DNA from: Bacteroidales bacterium UBA2712
Lineage (GTDB): Bacteria; Bacteroidota; Bacteroidia; Bacteroidales; Paludibacteraceae
Length of the DNA stretch: 64,000 nucleotides
Assembly: GCA_002354055.1 (NCBI GenBank)
Contig: DEKW01000005.1
Location: 131,135 to 195,134 of the forward strand
Direction: 5' to 3'
A program made the position numbers and the translations under genes. Shown one piece after another: positions 26,557 through 34,712 of this stretch. Numbering within the stretch: position 1 is the first letter of the stretch; every line of letters starts with the position of its first letter. Below the pieces are notes generated by a model. It worked only from the letters and a program-made list of their open reading frames with translations. It did not search any database and had not been told where the DNA came from.

Positions 26557-27942
26557 ATGAAAAAACTATTCGCTTTTGTAGCAGCCGCTCTCTTTAGCGT
26601 TGCTACGTTCGCAAGTCGTGAAGTGGTTCCTTCGGATGCTGATTTGGCATCGTATGCAACGGGAACTTACACGATGTGTATCTACAATGACGGCGCGTGC
26701 AACGGTATCGTTCTGAATGGTACGTATGCAGGTTGGCCTAATGCTGCTGACCACGCTACTCTGCTTGACTTCGTAGAAGTAACAGGTTTCGAAGGTTGGT
26801 ATGTCGTTTCTTGGGAAGATGCAACGGATCCCGCAGCTGACGGTGGTGTACAGGCTAAGCCGATCCAATTGGACGGTAGTGGTTTGTTCAACTGGGATTA
26901 CCAACTTGGTTTCGATCAAAATCTGATAGACAAAGCGCCTACTACTGTGATTAGAGGTAATGCAGAATTTCTTTCCGGTAATAACGGCACAGAGGTTGAT
27001 ATCAAGAACATTCAACCGGGTATCCTTGTGTTTGTAGTTGAGAGCTGGAAGAATAATCCTTGTACAGCTGTATATCACACTTACAAAGTATCACTTGTTT
27101 CGCCGGATTGCAACGATGAGGACTTTATCACTCCTGCTATCTCCGGTGGTTTCAACGGCTGGGCACAAGAGGCTATGACTTTGAATGAGCTGAAGACCGC
27201 AGAGCGTCAGAATGCTAACCTCCCGGGTGCAGTATTCGAGATCAGTTTCAAGGCTGCTGAGGGTTCTGAGTACAAATTCCGTTCTGCTGCAGAGTGGGGC
27301 GCTGACTGGAGCAATGAGCTCAAAGAGTATGACGCTGAGAATGACGAGTGGAAAGCATATAACGGTGGTGCAAACCTTGTACTTGGTGAAGAAACCGATA
27401 TTATGTATGACCTTGGCGATCCTACCTTGTATTCTTGGAACAACTGCGAGAAACCCGAGCCGGTTGACTCAACAGTTTATCACACGATAGTATCTCTTAA
27501 AGCTCCGGCCAATGGTCCTGAAGCTGTTGAGATTATCGGTACGTTCGATGAGTGGGCTGGTACTGCAATGGAACTCCTTAATACCGGTTGGTACTTTGCT
27601 GAACTTGATGTTATGGGATTCCAAGAGTTCAAGTTCCGTTCAGGTGTTGGTGCAACGTCAGACGAGAAATGGGCTAACGAAATCGTTTATGCAGCCAGCG
27701 GTGAGGGCCTCGCAAATATGAAATTCGAGCAACTCTGGCTGGATGATACTTATAAAGGCACTCCTTGCAAGTGGATTGAGCTTGATCTCAGTGGTGAAGA
27801 GTATGTATGGAAAGCTAACTGGGTAGAAGGTATCGAGAACGTAGTTCTGACCGAGAAGGCACAGAAAGTAGTTGTTGACGGCGTTCTTTACATCGTTCGT
27901 GACAACAAGATGTTCAACGTACAGGGAACTCAGGTTCGTTAA
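26557..27942 (+). CDS. SusE/SusF-like secreted glycan-binding protein with shared C-terminal tail
   Basis: 461 aa with an N-terminal signal peptide (KKLFAFVAAALFSVATFAS) but no lipobox Cys, unlike usual SusE/F. Two CBM-like repeats can be aligned: 'ISGGFNGWAQEAMTL...FRSAAEWGADWSNEL' around 190-260 and 'IIGTFDEWAGTAMEL...FRSGVGATSDEKWANEI' around 325-395. This is the immunoglobulin-like starch-binding layout (xFNxW, FR-x-G/A). It ends in the tail 'KVVVDGVLYIVRDNKMFNV', shared with the PL9 protein and the second CE8 protein, possibly a secretion or anchoring signal in place of lipidation. It is the third gene of the SusCD set and is followed by a strong terminator at 27990. Confidence 0.82.
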   Translation: MKKLFAFVAAALFSVATFASREVVPSDADLASYATGTYTMCIYNDGACNGIVLNGTYAGWPNAADHATLLDFVEVTGFEGWYVVSWEDATDPAADGGVQAKPIQLDGSGLFNWDYQLGFDQNLIDKAPTTVIRGNAEFLSGNNGTEVDIKNIQPGILVFVVESWKNNPCTAVYHTYKVSLVSPDCNDEDFITPAISGGFNGWAQEAMTLNELKTAERQNANLPGAVFEISFKAAEGSEYKFRSAAEWGADWSNELKEYDAENDEWKAYNGGANLVLGEETDIMYDLGDPTLYSWNNCEKPEPVDSTVYHTIVSLKAPANGPEAVEIIGTFDEWAGTAMELLNTGWYFAELDVMGFQEFKFRSGVGATSDEKWANEIVYAASGEGLANMKFEQLWLDDTYKGTPCKWIELDLSGEEYVWKANWVEGIENVVLTEKAQKVVVDGVLYIVRDNKMFNVQGTQVR

Positions 27943-27950
27943 GACCAAAA

Positions 27951-27980
27951 GACTAGTTAACTAGTTTACTAGTTTACTAG
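27951..27980 (+). repeat. CTAGTTTA tandem repeat before the PUL terminator
   Basis: ACTAGTTAACTAGTTTACTAG with a further unit after it, between the SusE-like stop and the terminator. Confidence 0.6.
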
Positions 27981-27989
27981 AAATAAAAT

Positions 27990-28019
27990 AGCTCGGGCAA
28001 ATGCCCGGGCTATTTTTTG
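27990..28019 (+). terminator. Rho-independent terminator of the PUL
   Basis: AGCTCGGGC-AAAT-GCCCGGGCT stem followed by ATTTTTTG; 9-bp stem with one G-T pair. It ends transcription after the SusE-like gene. Confidence 0.85.
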
Positions 28020-28049
28020 TACTTACAGAGAACTTACAGAGTACTTACG

Positions 28050-28094
28050 TTGGCTTTGACTGTCGGTTGACCGTCGTTTGACCGTCGGGATTGG
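28050..28094. repeat. 45-bp dispersed repeat, intergenic copy
   Basis: Same sequence as 6599-6643 with one G-to-T change, lying 3 nt beyond the GH2 stop codon between convergent genes. It is preceded by two ACTTACAGAG units at 28020-28048. Confidence 0.8.
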
Positions 28095-28096
28095 GC

Positions 28097-30550
28097 TTAC
28101 TTTCGGCTCATTTTGAAGTTTCCTTTGGCACCTTTTCGGATGATGAAGGTGCATTGGCCGGCGAAGGCGTGCATCTGAGGTTCTGTGAAGCTGTCCAGAC
28201 AAGCGGCATCGCCGTTCGCAGCGGCGACAAAGCCTTCGCCTTCGTAGGAAATGAGGTTATTGGCAAAGGGGCAGAGGTTGCCTTTCCAATCGACCACCTT
28301 GACGGTCATGTAGTATAGTTCGTCGGGATTCTCGCCGGCGTTGGCACATTCTACGACCAAATGGTGGGGCTTGCAAGCCGTGCGGATGGTTTGGCGTGCC
28401 GCTTCTTTGCCGTTGGTATCGTAGGCTACGACTTCAATCTTTCCTTTCTTATAGGGCACATCGAACCACATGAGGCGGTATCTCGGTAAGAGTTCCGGAC
28501 GCGGGGCAGAGCCCCATTCGGGGATCTCAAACTCTCCGACCTTGGGCATTTGGCTCACACGCGCCGCCTTGCTGCCTTTGGGTTGCGGGAGAGTTACGGA
28601 GAGGTCGCCTTTGGCGAGCTGCTCGGTCTCTTCGGGGGTCGCATGGCGGAGTCTGCCAAAACTCTTGCCGTTGACAAAGAGTTCCGCCTCGGGGTAGGAG
28701 GTATAGCAGAAGACAGGCACTTTGTCGCCTTTCTTCCAGTTCCAGTGGGGTAGGAGATGCAGGGTCTCGGCGTTTTTGTTCCACTGGCTGCGGTATAGCC
28801 AATAACGGTCTTTGGGCAGCGACGCGAGGTCGATGATGCCGAAATAGGAACTGTGGCTGGGCCAAGCGTCGGTGTCATACGGCGAGGGTTCGCCAAGGTA
28901 GTCAAAGCCTGTCCAGACGAATTGTCCGAGAGTCCAAGGGTAGTCATCCTGCAGCTGGAAATCCTGCTCGGGCAGACCCGACCAAGCGCAGTACTCGAGG
29001 TCGTAACCGGAGGACTGGTTGTCGGAGTAGAGTTTGTCGGGCTGGATGACGGCAGGAATCTTATACACGCCTCTGGAAGAGACGGTGGAAGCCGTCTCGG
29101 AGCCGAGAATCATCTTCTGCGGCAGGTTCTCGTACGCCTCTAAATAGCGTCCCGTTCGGTAGTTCAGACCCGGCAGCTCTACGGCAGCGCCAAAACCGTT
29201 ATGGATGACGTGCATTGCCTGGTCCATGCCGTTTGTCACAGGTCGTGTGGGGTCGAGTTGATGGAAGAGAGCCTGCAGCTCCTTCACGATGCCGATGCCG
29301 TCCGGCAGGACTTGGTTCCATACCTCGTTGCCGGAGGACCAGAGCATGACGGAAGGGTTGTTGCGGAAATGCTTGATCATATTGGTGATGTCCCATTTCC
29401 ACCAGTCGTCGAACTCGACGTGGTAGTCATTGTCGGTCTTGCCGTGGTTCCAGACGTCGAAAGGCTCGACGCAGAGCATGATTCCCATCTCGTCGCATAG
29501 CTCCACGAGTTCAGGCGCGGGCATATTATGACTCGTGCGGATGGCGTCGCATCCCATCTCTTTGAGCATGGTCAGCTGGTGGCGCAGAGCGTCTTTATGA
29601 ATCGCCACGCCGAGCGGACCGAGGTCATGGTGGAGACACACGCCTTTGAACTTACGGGTCTCGCCGTTGAGTTGAAAACCGTTCTCGGGGGTGTAGCTGA
29701 CAGAGCGGATACCGAAAGGGGTGTCCACTTCGTCGATGATCTCCTTGTTTTTATAGACGCGCGTGCGCGCTACGTAGATGTTCGGCGTCTCGGGGCTCCA
29801 TAACTGCGGGCTGCGGATGTCCGTCGCCCCCTCCTGTCCGTCGATGGTGGCTACCACTTTGCCGTCGAAGAGGATGTCGGTCTGCATGCTGAATCCTTCA
29901 TTCATTAACTCTTTCATTCGTTCACTCGTTACCTCTTCCACGCCGTTTTGTAGCTCGGCTGCGAAGGTAATCTGCGCAAAATCCTTGCTCACTTTGGGTG
30001 TCCGGATGAGGACTCCGAAAGTAGGTATATGAATCGGATGGCTCTCTACGAGATGTACGTTGCGGTATAGTCCTGCGCCCGGATACCAGCGGCTCTGCTG
30101 GGGTTTGTTCTCCAGAAAGACATCGATATCCACGGAGTCGGAGGTGATGAGATGGGGGAGGATGTAGCAATCGAAAGTGTTGTATCCGTAGGGCCAATAA
30201 ACCATCTCTTCGCCGTTGATATAGACGTCGGCGTGGCTCATGGCGCCATCGAAGACGAGGGTGTAGAACTTGTCCTTATTGACTTTGACGCGCGTGCGGT
30301 AGTGGCCTTTTCCCATCCATGGGAGTCCGCCGCTGCGCCCGGTTTTCCAGGTCGCCTCGTTCTCTCCGTTCTGTACGACGATGACTTTCTGGAGGTCGTT
30401 CTCGCGGTCAAAAGGTCCGCAGATTGCCCAGTCGTGAGGGATGGTCACTTCGCGCCAAACGGTATCGACGTTCGGCATCTGAGCCGACGGCTCCTGGCGA
30501 AACTGCCAAGAGGTCAGGAGGGTGCTAATCGCTAATAAAATGCAAAGCAT
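28097..30550 (-). CDS. Beta-galactosidase-type glycoside hydrolase, family GH2
   Basis: 817 aa with an N-terminal signal-like segment. GH2 order is visible: jelly-roll sugar-binding domain ('WREVTIPHDWAICGPFD', 'GKGHYRTRVKV', 'SRWYPGAGLYRNVHLVE'), Ig-like domain, TIM barrel with 'MGCDAIRTSHNMPAPELVEL', acid/base E409 in 'LWSSGNEVWNQ' and nucleophile E485 in 'ILGSETASTVSSRG', then C-terminal domains. It is likely periplasmic and cleaves terminal beta-galactosides. GalM and GalK are encoded upstream in the same run, which supports galactose release. Residues 205-222 are coded by an imperfect tandem repeat (29894-29936). The junction with galM carries a GGGTTAG-type repeat. Beta-glucuronidase or mannosidase activity is less likely given galK/galM. 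Confidence 0.9.
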   Translation of the reverse strand: MLCILLAISTLLTSWQFRQEPSAQMPNVDTVWREVTIPHDWAICGPFDRENDLQKVIVVQNGENEATWKTGRSGGLPWMGKGHYRTRVKVNKDKFYTLVFDGAMSHADVYINGEEMVYWPYGYNTFDCYILPHLITSDSVDIDVFLENKPQQSRWYPGAGLYRNVHLVESHPIHIPTFGVLIRTPKVSKDFAQITFAAELQNGVEEVTSERMKELMNEGFSMQTDILFDGKVVATIDGQEGATDIRSPQLWSPETPNIYVARTRVYKNKEIIDEVDTPFGIRSVSYTPENGFQLNGETRKFKGVCLHHDLGPLGVAIHKDALRHQLTMLKEMGCDAIRTSHNMPAPELVELCDEMGIMLCVEPFDVWNHGKTDNDYHVEFDDWWKWDITNMIKHFRNNPSVMLWSSGNEVWNQVLPDGIGIVKELQALFHQLDPTRPVTNGMDQAMHVIHNGFGAAVELPGLNYRTGRYLEAYENLPQKMILGSETASTVSSRGVYKIPAVIQPDKLYSDNQSSGYDLEYCAWSGLPEQDFQLQDDYPWTLGQFVWTGFDYLGEPSPYDTDAWPSHSSYFGIIDLASLPKDRYWLYRSQWNKNAETLHLLPHWNWKKGDKVPVFCYTSYPEAELFVNGKSFGRLRHATPEETEQLAKGDLSVTLPQPKGSKAARVSQMPKVGEFEIPEWGSAPRPELLPRYRLMWFDVPYKKGKIEVVAYDTNGKEAARQTIRTACKPHHLVVECANAGENPDELYYMTVKVVDWKGNLCPFANNLISYEGEGFVAAANGDAACLDSFTEPQMHAFAGQCTFIIRKGAKGNFKMSRK
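29894..29936 (-). repeat. In-frame imperfect repeat in the GH2 gene
   Basis: TTCATTCGT-type units (TTCATTCATTAACTC, TTCATTCGTTCACTCG) coding EEVTSERMKELMNEG in the Ig-like domain region. Probably a surface loop. Confidence 0.55.
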
Positions 30551-30551
30551 C

Positions 30552-30590
30552 GGGTTAGGGGATTAGGGGGTTAGGGGATTAGGGGTTAGA
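30552..30590. repeat. GGGTTAGGGGATTAGG tandem repeat between galM and GH2
   Basis: About five G3-5(A/T)TTAG units. G-runs could form a quadruplex on the plus strand. Nothing else is in the 35-nt gap. Confidence 0.7.
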
Positions 30591-31581
30591 GGAATCGGTA
30601 TTCGGTGGTCTCGTCGAGTTTCTCGCCGGGACGGAGAATGATATTCGGGAAGGCGGGATGATTGATGCTGTCGGGCCAGTTCTGCGCCTCGAGACAAACG
30701 GCATGCTGCTCGTCGTAGAGCTTGCCGTTCTTTCCTTCGTTCTTCTCGATCCAGTTACCGGTATAGACCTGCAGACCCTTCATCGTCGTCCAACACTCCA
30801 TCGTCCTTCCGTCGGCCTGGAGGGTCGCAGCGTGGCGCAGCTCTTTAGGTGCGTCTCCGTCGCAGAGACACCAGTTGTTGTCGATACCTCTGCCGGGCTC
30901 GAAGAACTTGTCGTGGATGCGGTCGCCGATGCGGGTGGGCTGGCGGAAATCCATCGGAGTGCCCTCTACGGGCAGGATCTCTCCGGTGGGACAAGCGGTG
31001 TCGTCGAAGGGGGTGTAGCGGTCTGCGAATACTTGCAGGACATGGTCATCCACGCGTCCGCCGTCTTCGCCTGCCAGGTTGAAATAGGCGTGGTTGGTCA
31101 TCGCCACAAGAGTGGGGGCATCGGTCTTCGCCTCATAATGAATGACGAGGCGGTTGTCCTTTGTCGCGGTATAAGTGACATAGATGTCCACGTTGCCGGG
31201 ATAGCCTTCCTCGCCGTCTTTGGCGCGGTAGCGGAGTTTGATCTCATAGATACTCTGCTCCACGACCTCCCATATCTTCGCGTTGAATCCCTCCACGCCG
31301 CCGTGGAGACTGTTCGTGCCGTTGTTGACGGGCAGCTGGTAGGTCTTGCCGTCGAGGGTGAACTTGCCGTCTTTGATGCGGTTGGCTACGCGTCCGCAGA
31401 TGGCGTTGAAATAGGTCTCTTTGGTTCGCCACTCCTCCGCGGTGCGGAAGCCAAGGACGATATCCTTGACTTCCCCTTTGCGGTTGGCTACCAGCAGTTT
31501 GGTGATCTTCGCGCCGAGATTCGAGATCTCTGCTTTGAGACCACCGCTGCTCTTAATCGTATAGAATTGAATAGGTTTCAT
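30586..31581 (-). CDS. galM: Aldose 1-epimerase (mutarotase)
   Basis: 331 aa, no signal peptide. Family residues are present: 'NSLHGGVEGFNAKIWEV' (substrate His), 'MTNHAYFNLAGEDGG' (catalytic His), 'DNNWCLCDG' (Asp contacting the sugar) and 'AVCLEAQNWPDSINHPAFP' (catalytic Glu near residue 297). It interconverts alpha- and beta-galactose so that the beta-anomer released by GH2 can be phosphorylated by GalK. The gene lies between galK (137-nt gap with a tandem/inverted repeat) and GH2 (35-nt gap with GGGTTAG repeats), forming a galK-galM-GH2 unit. Confidence 0.95.
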   Translation of the reverse strand: MKPIQFYTIKSSGGLKAEISNLGAKITKLLVANRKGEVKDIVLGFRTAEEWRTKETYFNAICGRVANRIKDGKFTLDGKTYQLPVNNGTNSLHGGVEGFNAKIWEVVEQSIYEIKLRYRAKDGEEGYPGNVDIYVTYTATKDNRLVIHYEAKTDAPTLVAMTNHAYFNLAGEDGGRVDDHVLQVFADRYTPFDDTACPTGEILPVEGTPMDFRQPTRIGDRIHDKFFEPGRGIDNNWCLCDGDAPKELRHAATLQADGRTMECWTTMKGLQVYTGNWIEKNEGKNGKLYDEQHAVCLEAQNWPDSINHPAFPNIILRPGEKLDETTEYRFL

Positions 31582-31602
31582 AAATCATAGATTTGGATGA
31601 AG

Positions 31603-31715
31603 GACCGCCCTTTGGGCTAAAGGAATAAGGAATAAAGACGTAAATGTATGGTATAGTCGTAGCCGTTTTGTCTTTATTCTTTTAGCGAAGCGGTCTTTAT
31701 TCTTTTAGCGAAGCG
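31603..31715. repeat. 23-nt direct repeat plus inverted partner between galK and galM
   Basis: GTCTTTATTCTTTTAGCGAA plus GCG occurs twice in tandem (31670-31692, 31693-31715). An imperfect inverted copy (GACCGC at 31603 to AATAAAGAC ending at 31639) can pair with it. In the transcript this would form a large hairpin in the galK-galM gap, a possible processing or attenuation site. No gene lies here. Confidence 0.6.
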
Positions 31716-31718
31716 GTC

Positions 31719-32900
31719 TCATGCCAAGCGGGAAACGCCATCACCAATCTCTGCAACATAGAAATCTGCCTTGAGGCCGGTCTTCTTCTCATACTCTTCG
31801 CCGACGAAAGCTTTGAAGCGGTCGATAGCTTCTTCTTTGACGAGGCTGACGGTACATCCTCCGAAACCGCCACCGGTCATACGGCTGCCGAGCACGCCTT
31901 CTACCTGCCAAGCGGCTTCAGCAAGAGCATCGAGCTCCGGACCGGTCACCTCATAATCGTCGCGGAGGGACACATGGCTGGCAGTCATCAGTTCGCCGAA
32001 ATACGCGATCTCGCCTTTCTTGAGCGCCTCTACGGCGGCTGCGGTACGTGCTACTTCGCCTACCACGTGGCGCGCACGTTTCTTGGCAATCGGGTCGGTG
32101 ATAGCGGATTCCACTTCTTTCCAGTCGTCCTCGGTCAGTTCGGCAAGGAACTTGATGGGTTTCACTTTGCTGATCTGTTCGACGGCAGTGTGGCATTGGC
32201 GCACGCGGTCGTTGTACGCGCCGCTGTCCAGATGATGCGGGCTGTGGGTATTGGTGATGACCACTTTGATGCCGTCCAGTTTGACGGGCACGTGCTCGAA
32301 CTCGAGGGTGTCGCAGTTGAGGTGGATAGCATGATCTTTCTTACCCTGCGCACTCGCGAACTGATCCATGATACCGCACATCACGCCTGCGTACTCATGC
32401 TCGCAAGCCTGGCCGATGAGAGCTAACTCCGTGCGGTATTTCTTGTCGTCCGGATCTTTCCAACCCATCTCTTCGGTGAAGGCGCGTGCGGTGACTACCT
32501 CCATCGCTGCAGAGCTGCTCAAGCCCGCGCCTGCGGGGACATTTCCGAAATAAAGCAGGTCATAACCGCTCTCCAGTTTCGCCTCCGGATGGCGGCGACG
32601 GGTGATCTCGATACATCCCAGCGAGTAGTTACACCAAGCGCGGTCGGGCTGCGGAGCGATAGCGTCCATGGGGATTTCATATACTTGCGGCATATTCAGC
32701 GAACGGAAACGCAGCACGCGGTCGTTATTCTTGGCAATCAGCAGCCATGCGCCGAAACTGAGTGCGCAAGGGAAGACAGCGCCGCCGTTGTAATCGGTGT
32801 GCTCGCCGATAAGATTGACACGACCCGGAGAGAAGAAGATTTTCTGAGCTTTCTGATGGTAGGCTTGCTCAAAGGCCTGTTTCATTTCTTGTGTTGTCAT
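31719..32900 (-). CDS. galK: Galactokinase
   Basis: 393 aa GHMP kinase. The galactokinase signature 'GRVNLIGEHTDYNGG' is near residue 27, the ATP-binding 'VPAGAGLSSSAAMEV' near 125, the catalytic Asp in 'CGIMDQFASAQGKK' near 175, and motif 3 'RMTGGGFGGCTVSLV' near 342. It phosphorylates alpha-D-galactose to galactose-1-phosphate, the first Leloir step. No galT or galE is in this window. It is preceded by a good promoter (32939-32969) divergent from the unknown membrane-protein gene at 33088. It heads the galK-galM-GH2 transcription unit. Confidence 0.97.
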   Translation of the reverse strand: MTTQEMKQAFEQAYHQKAQKIFFSPGRVNLIGEHTDYNGGAVFPCALSFGAWLLIAKNNDRVLRFRSLNMPQVYEIPMDAIAPQPDRAWCNYSLGCIEITRRRHPEAKLESGYDLLYFGNVPAGAGLSSSAAMEVVTARAFTEEMGWKDPDDKKYRTELALIGQACEHEYAGVMCGIMDQFASAQGKKDHAIHLNCDTLEFEHVPVKLDGIKVVITNTHSPHHLDSGAYNDRVRQCHTAVEQISKVKPIKFLAELTEDDWKEVESAITDPIAKKRARHVVGEVARTAAAVEALKKGEIAYFGELMTASHVSLRDDYEVTGPELDALAEAAWQVEGVLGSRMTGGGFGGCTVSLVKEEAIDRFKAFVGEEYEKKTGLKADFYVAEIGDGVSRLA

Positions 32901-32938
32901 AGTAAAAGAAATTTTATGTGAATAATCAAAAATGCGTG

Positions 32939-32969
32939 CAAAGATACGATTTTTTTTTCAAATATGCAA
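32939..32969 (-). promoter_or_regulatory. Promoter of galK
   Basis: Minus sense TTGCATATT, then TATCTTTG at 32939-32946; 20-nt spacing. Confidence 0.8.
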
Positions 32970-33007
32970 GTTTTTATTGAAATATGCAATAAAAATAGCA
33001 AGAACTC

Positions 33008-33038
33008 TTGCATATTCGGAAAATTTGTTGTATCTTTG
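33008..33038 (+). promoter_or_regulatory. Promoter of the 248-aa membrane-protein gene
   Basis: TTGCATATTCGG, then TATCTTTG at 33031-33038; 20-nt spacing; divergent from the galK promoter. Confidence 0.8.
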
Positions 33039-33087
33039 CGGCGAGTTTGAAAAATAGACTTAGTTTAACCCTCAAATCTATAAGCGT

Positions 33088-33834
33088 ATGAGACTCGAAT
33101 TTTTACTCTATTCCTTATTGTTTATCCTCATTGGATTGATGTTGGTGTCCTTCTTCCTGGTATGGAAGTGGTTTGACGCTCGTGACCGTCTGAAAGTAGT
33201 GCGTGAGGTGACGCGCGAGCAGACGATTCATGCGATCCGTCATGCGCATAACAAATGCCGCTGGTTGTTGTACATCAGTCTGCTTTTGGCGATTGCCTAT
33301 ATCCCGATACCTTTCTATTTGCAGGATTTCTATGGCACGTTGGCTTATCCGGCAGTAGTGATTCTGGCGGATCTGTTGATACTCATCGGGCTTCGTTCCC
33401 GCCGGAAAGCTTATATGGCTTCCATCGACGAATACGTGAATGAGAATGAGGAACACGTGCGTGAGGCAGCTGCGGCTCGTGAGCAGCAACGCGAGCAGTG
33501 GAGACGTGAGGCAGCTACCCTCAATCCGCAGGCGGAGGCGCTCATCAAGGAGACGCTGGGCGATGATTATGAGGTTTGGTACCAGCATGATATCCTCACC
33601 GGCAGAAATATCCTCGCGAACCGGGAGTTGGGCCTCTTGTATGCCCAGGGAATCGTTATTCCTTTCTCGGAGATCATGGAGGTGCGCATGGGACGCAAGG
33701 ACCTGAAGCTCGTGACATCCAATAGTACGTATCCGTTTATCACTTTGGATTTCGGCGCACTGCCGATTAACCCGGAGACCGGAAACAAGTACATGGATGA
33801 GATAGCTACGGAGATCCAGAAACTCATCCCGTAA
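33088..33834 (+). CDS. Unknown membrane protein with coiled-coil and C-terminal soluble domain
   Basis: 248 aa. There is one membrane helix at residues 5-27 and two more at about 58-75 and 85-105. A highly charged helix follows (residues 110-150, 'REAAAAREQQREQWRREAA'), then a compact about 95-residue C-terminal domain with alternating strands ('ELGLLYAQGIVIPFSEIMEV', 'LVTSNSTYPFITLDFGA'). That domain resembles a PH-like or YcxB-type fold in spacing, but I cannot name it. It stands alone with its own promoter (33008-33038) and a terminator just after it. It is divergent from galK, with whose promoter it shares the intergenic space; co-regulation is possible but not shown. Confidence 0.75.
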   Translation: MRLEFLLYSLLFILIGLMLVSFFLVWKWFDARDRLKVVREVTREQTIHAIRHAHNKCRWLLYISLLLAIAYIPIPFYLQDFYGTLAYPAVVILADLLILIGLRSRRKAYMASIDEYVNENEEHVREAAAAREQQREQWRREAATLNPQAEALIKETLGDDYEVWYQHDILTGRNILANRELGLLYAQGIVIPFSEIMEVRMGRKDLKLVTSNSTYPFITLDFGALPINPETGNKYMDEIATEIQKLIP

Positions 33835-33852
33835 TACAGCGGGTAGATGCAA

Positions 33853-33886
33853 TAAAAAAAAGAGGCTCGAGGGCCTCTTTTTTTAG
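33853..33886. terminator. Bidirectional intrinsic terminator
   Basis: A-run, AGAGGC-TCGAGG-GCCTCT, T-run; it serves the membrane-protein gene (plus) and panB (minus), whose stop codon lies in its right flank. Confidence 0.85.
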
Positions 33887-34698
33887 TAACTCTCTTCCGC
33901 GTTGGGGAAGGAGCTGTCTTTGACTGCGTTGACGTATTCGCTTACGGCGTCTTTGACGTCCTGAGCGAGGGTCGCAAAATGGCGGAGGAACTTCGGCTTG
34001 AAGCCTTGGTTGAGGCCTAACATGTCTTGAAGCACGAGGACTTGTCCGTCGCAACCATTGCCGGCGCCGATGCCGATGACCGGGCAGGAGACGGAGGCGG
34101 TCACTTTCTGAGCTAACGCCGCAGGGATCTTCTCCAAGACGATAGAGAAACAGCCGGCTTCGTCCAAGAGCTTGGCGTCGTGGAGCAGTTTGGCAGCCTC
34201 TGCCTCTTCTTTGGCGCGCAGACCGTAACCGCCGAACTGATTGACGCTCTGCGGCGTCAGACCGAGGTGTCCCATGACGGGTACGCCGGCTTGGATCATA
34301 TGGCGGATAGCCGGGAGGATCTCTTCGCCGCCCTCGAGTTTGACGGCATCGCAACCGGATTCCTTGAGGATCTTGATGGCATTGCGCACGGCTTCCTCTT
34401 CGCTCACCTGATAACTGCCGAAAGGCATGTCGCAAACGACGAGCGAGTGCTGCGCCGCGCGGACAACACCTTTGGTGAGGAAGATCATCTCATCCACGGT
34501 GATAGGCAGCGTGTATTGGTTGCCGCAAACGACGTTACTGGCGCTGTCGCCCACTAAAATCATATCAATCCCTGCCTCATCGACGAGAGAGGCAAGGGTG
34601 AAATCATAACTTGTTAGCATGGCGATCTTCTCGCCGTTAGCCTTCATCTGACGCAGCTTAGCAGTCGTCATTCGGCTATTTTGTACATGTACAGACAT
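33883..34698 (-). CDS. panB: 3-methyl-2-oxobutanoate hydroxymethyltransferase
   Basis: 271 aa, full length. The phosphoenolpyruvate/TIM-barrel family features are clear: 'MLTSYDFTLASLVDEAGIDM', 'LVGDSASNVVCG' (metal-binding Asp), 'CDMPFGSY', 'AVKLEGGEE', 'VMGHLGLTPQSVNQFGGYG' (catalytic and substrate residues), and 'IGIGAGNGCDGQVLVLQDM'. It makes ketopantoate from alpha-ketoisovalerate and methylene-tetrahydrofolate in pantothenate/CoA synthesis. It is 14 nt downstream of the FecCD-type permease gene and shares its promoter at 35716. It ends at a bidirectional terminator. No other pan genes are nearby. Confidence 0.97.
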   Translation of the reverse strand: MSVHVQNSRMTTAKLRQMKANGEKIAMLTSYDFTLASLVDEAGIDMILVGDSASNVVCGNQYTLPITVDEMIFLTKGVVRAAQHSLVVCDMPFGSYQVSEEEAVRNAIKILKESGCDAVKLEGGEEILPAIRHMIQAGVPVMGHLGLTPQSVNQFGGYGLRAKEEAEAAKLLHDAKLLDEAGCFSIVLEKIPAALAQKVTASVSCPVIGIGAGNGCDGQVLVLQDMLGLNQGFKPKFLRHFATLAQDVKDAVSEYVNAVKDSSFPNAEESY

Positions 34699-34712
34699 AT
34701 CAATTTAACTAT

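Noticed and set aside
30552..30590. Telomere-like sequence or chromosome end
   Set aside because: Only about five imperfect GGGTTAG units between two operon genes; it fits the general tandem-repeat habit of this genome.
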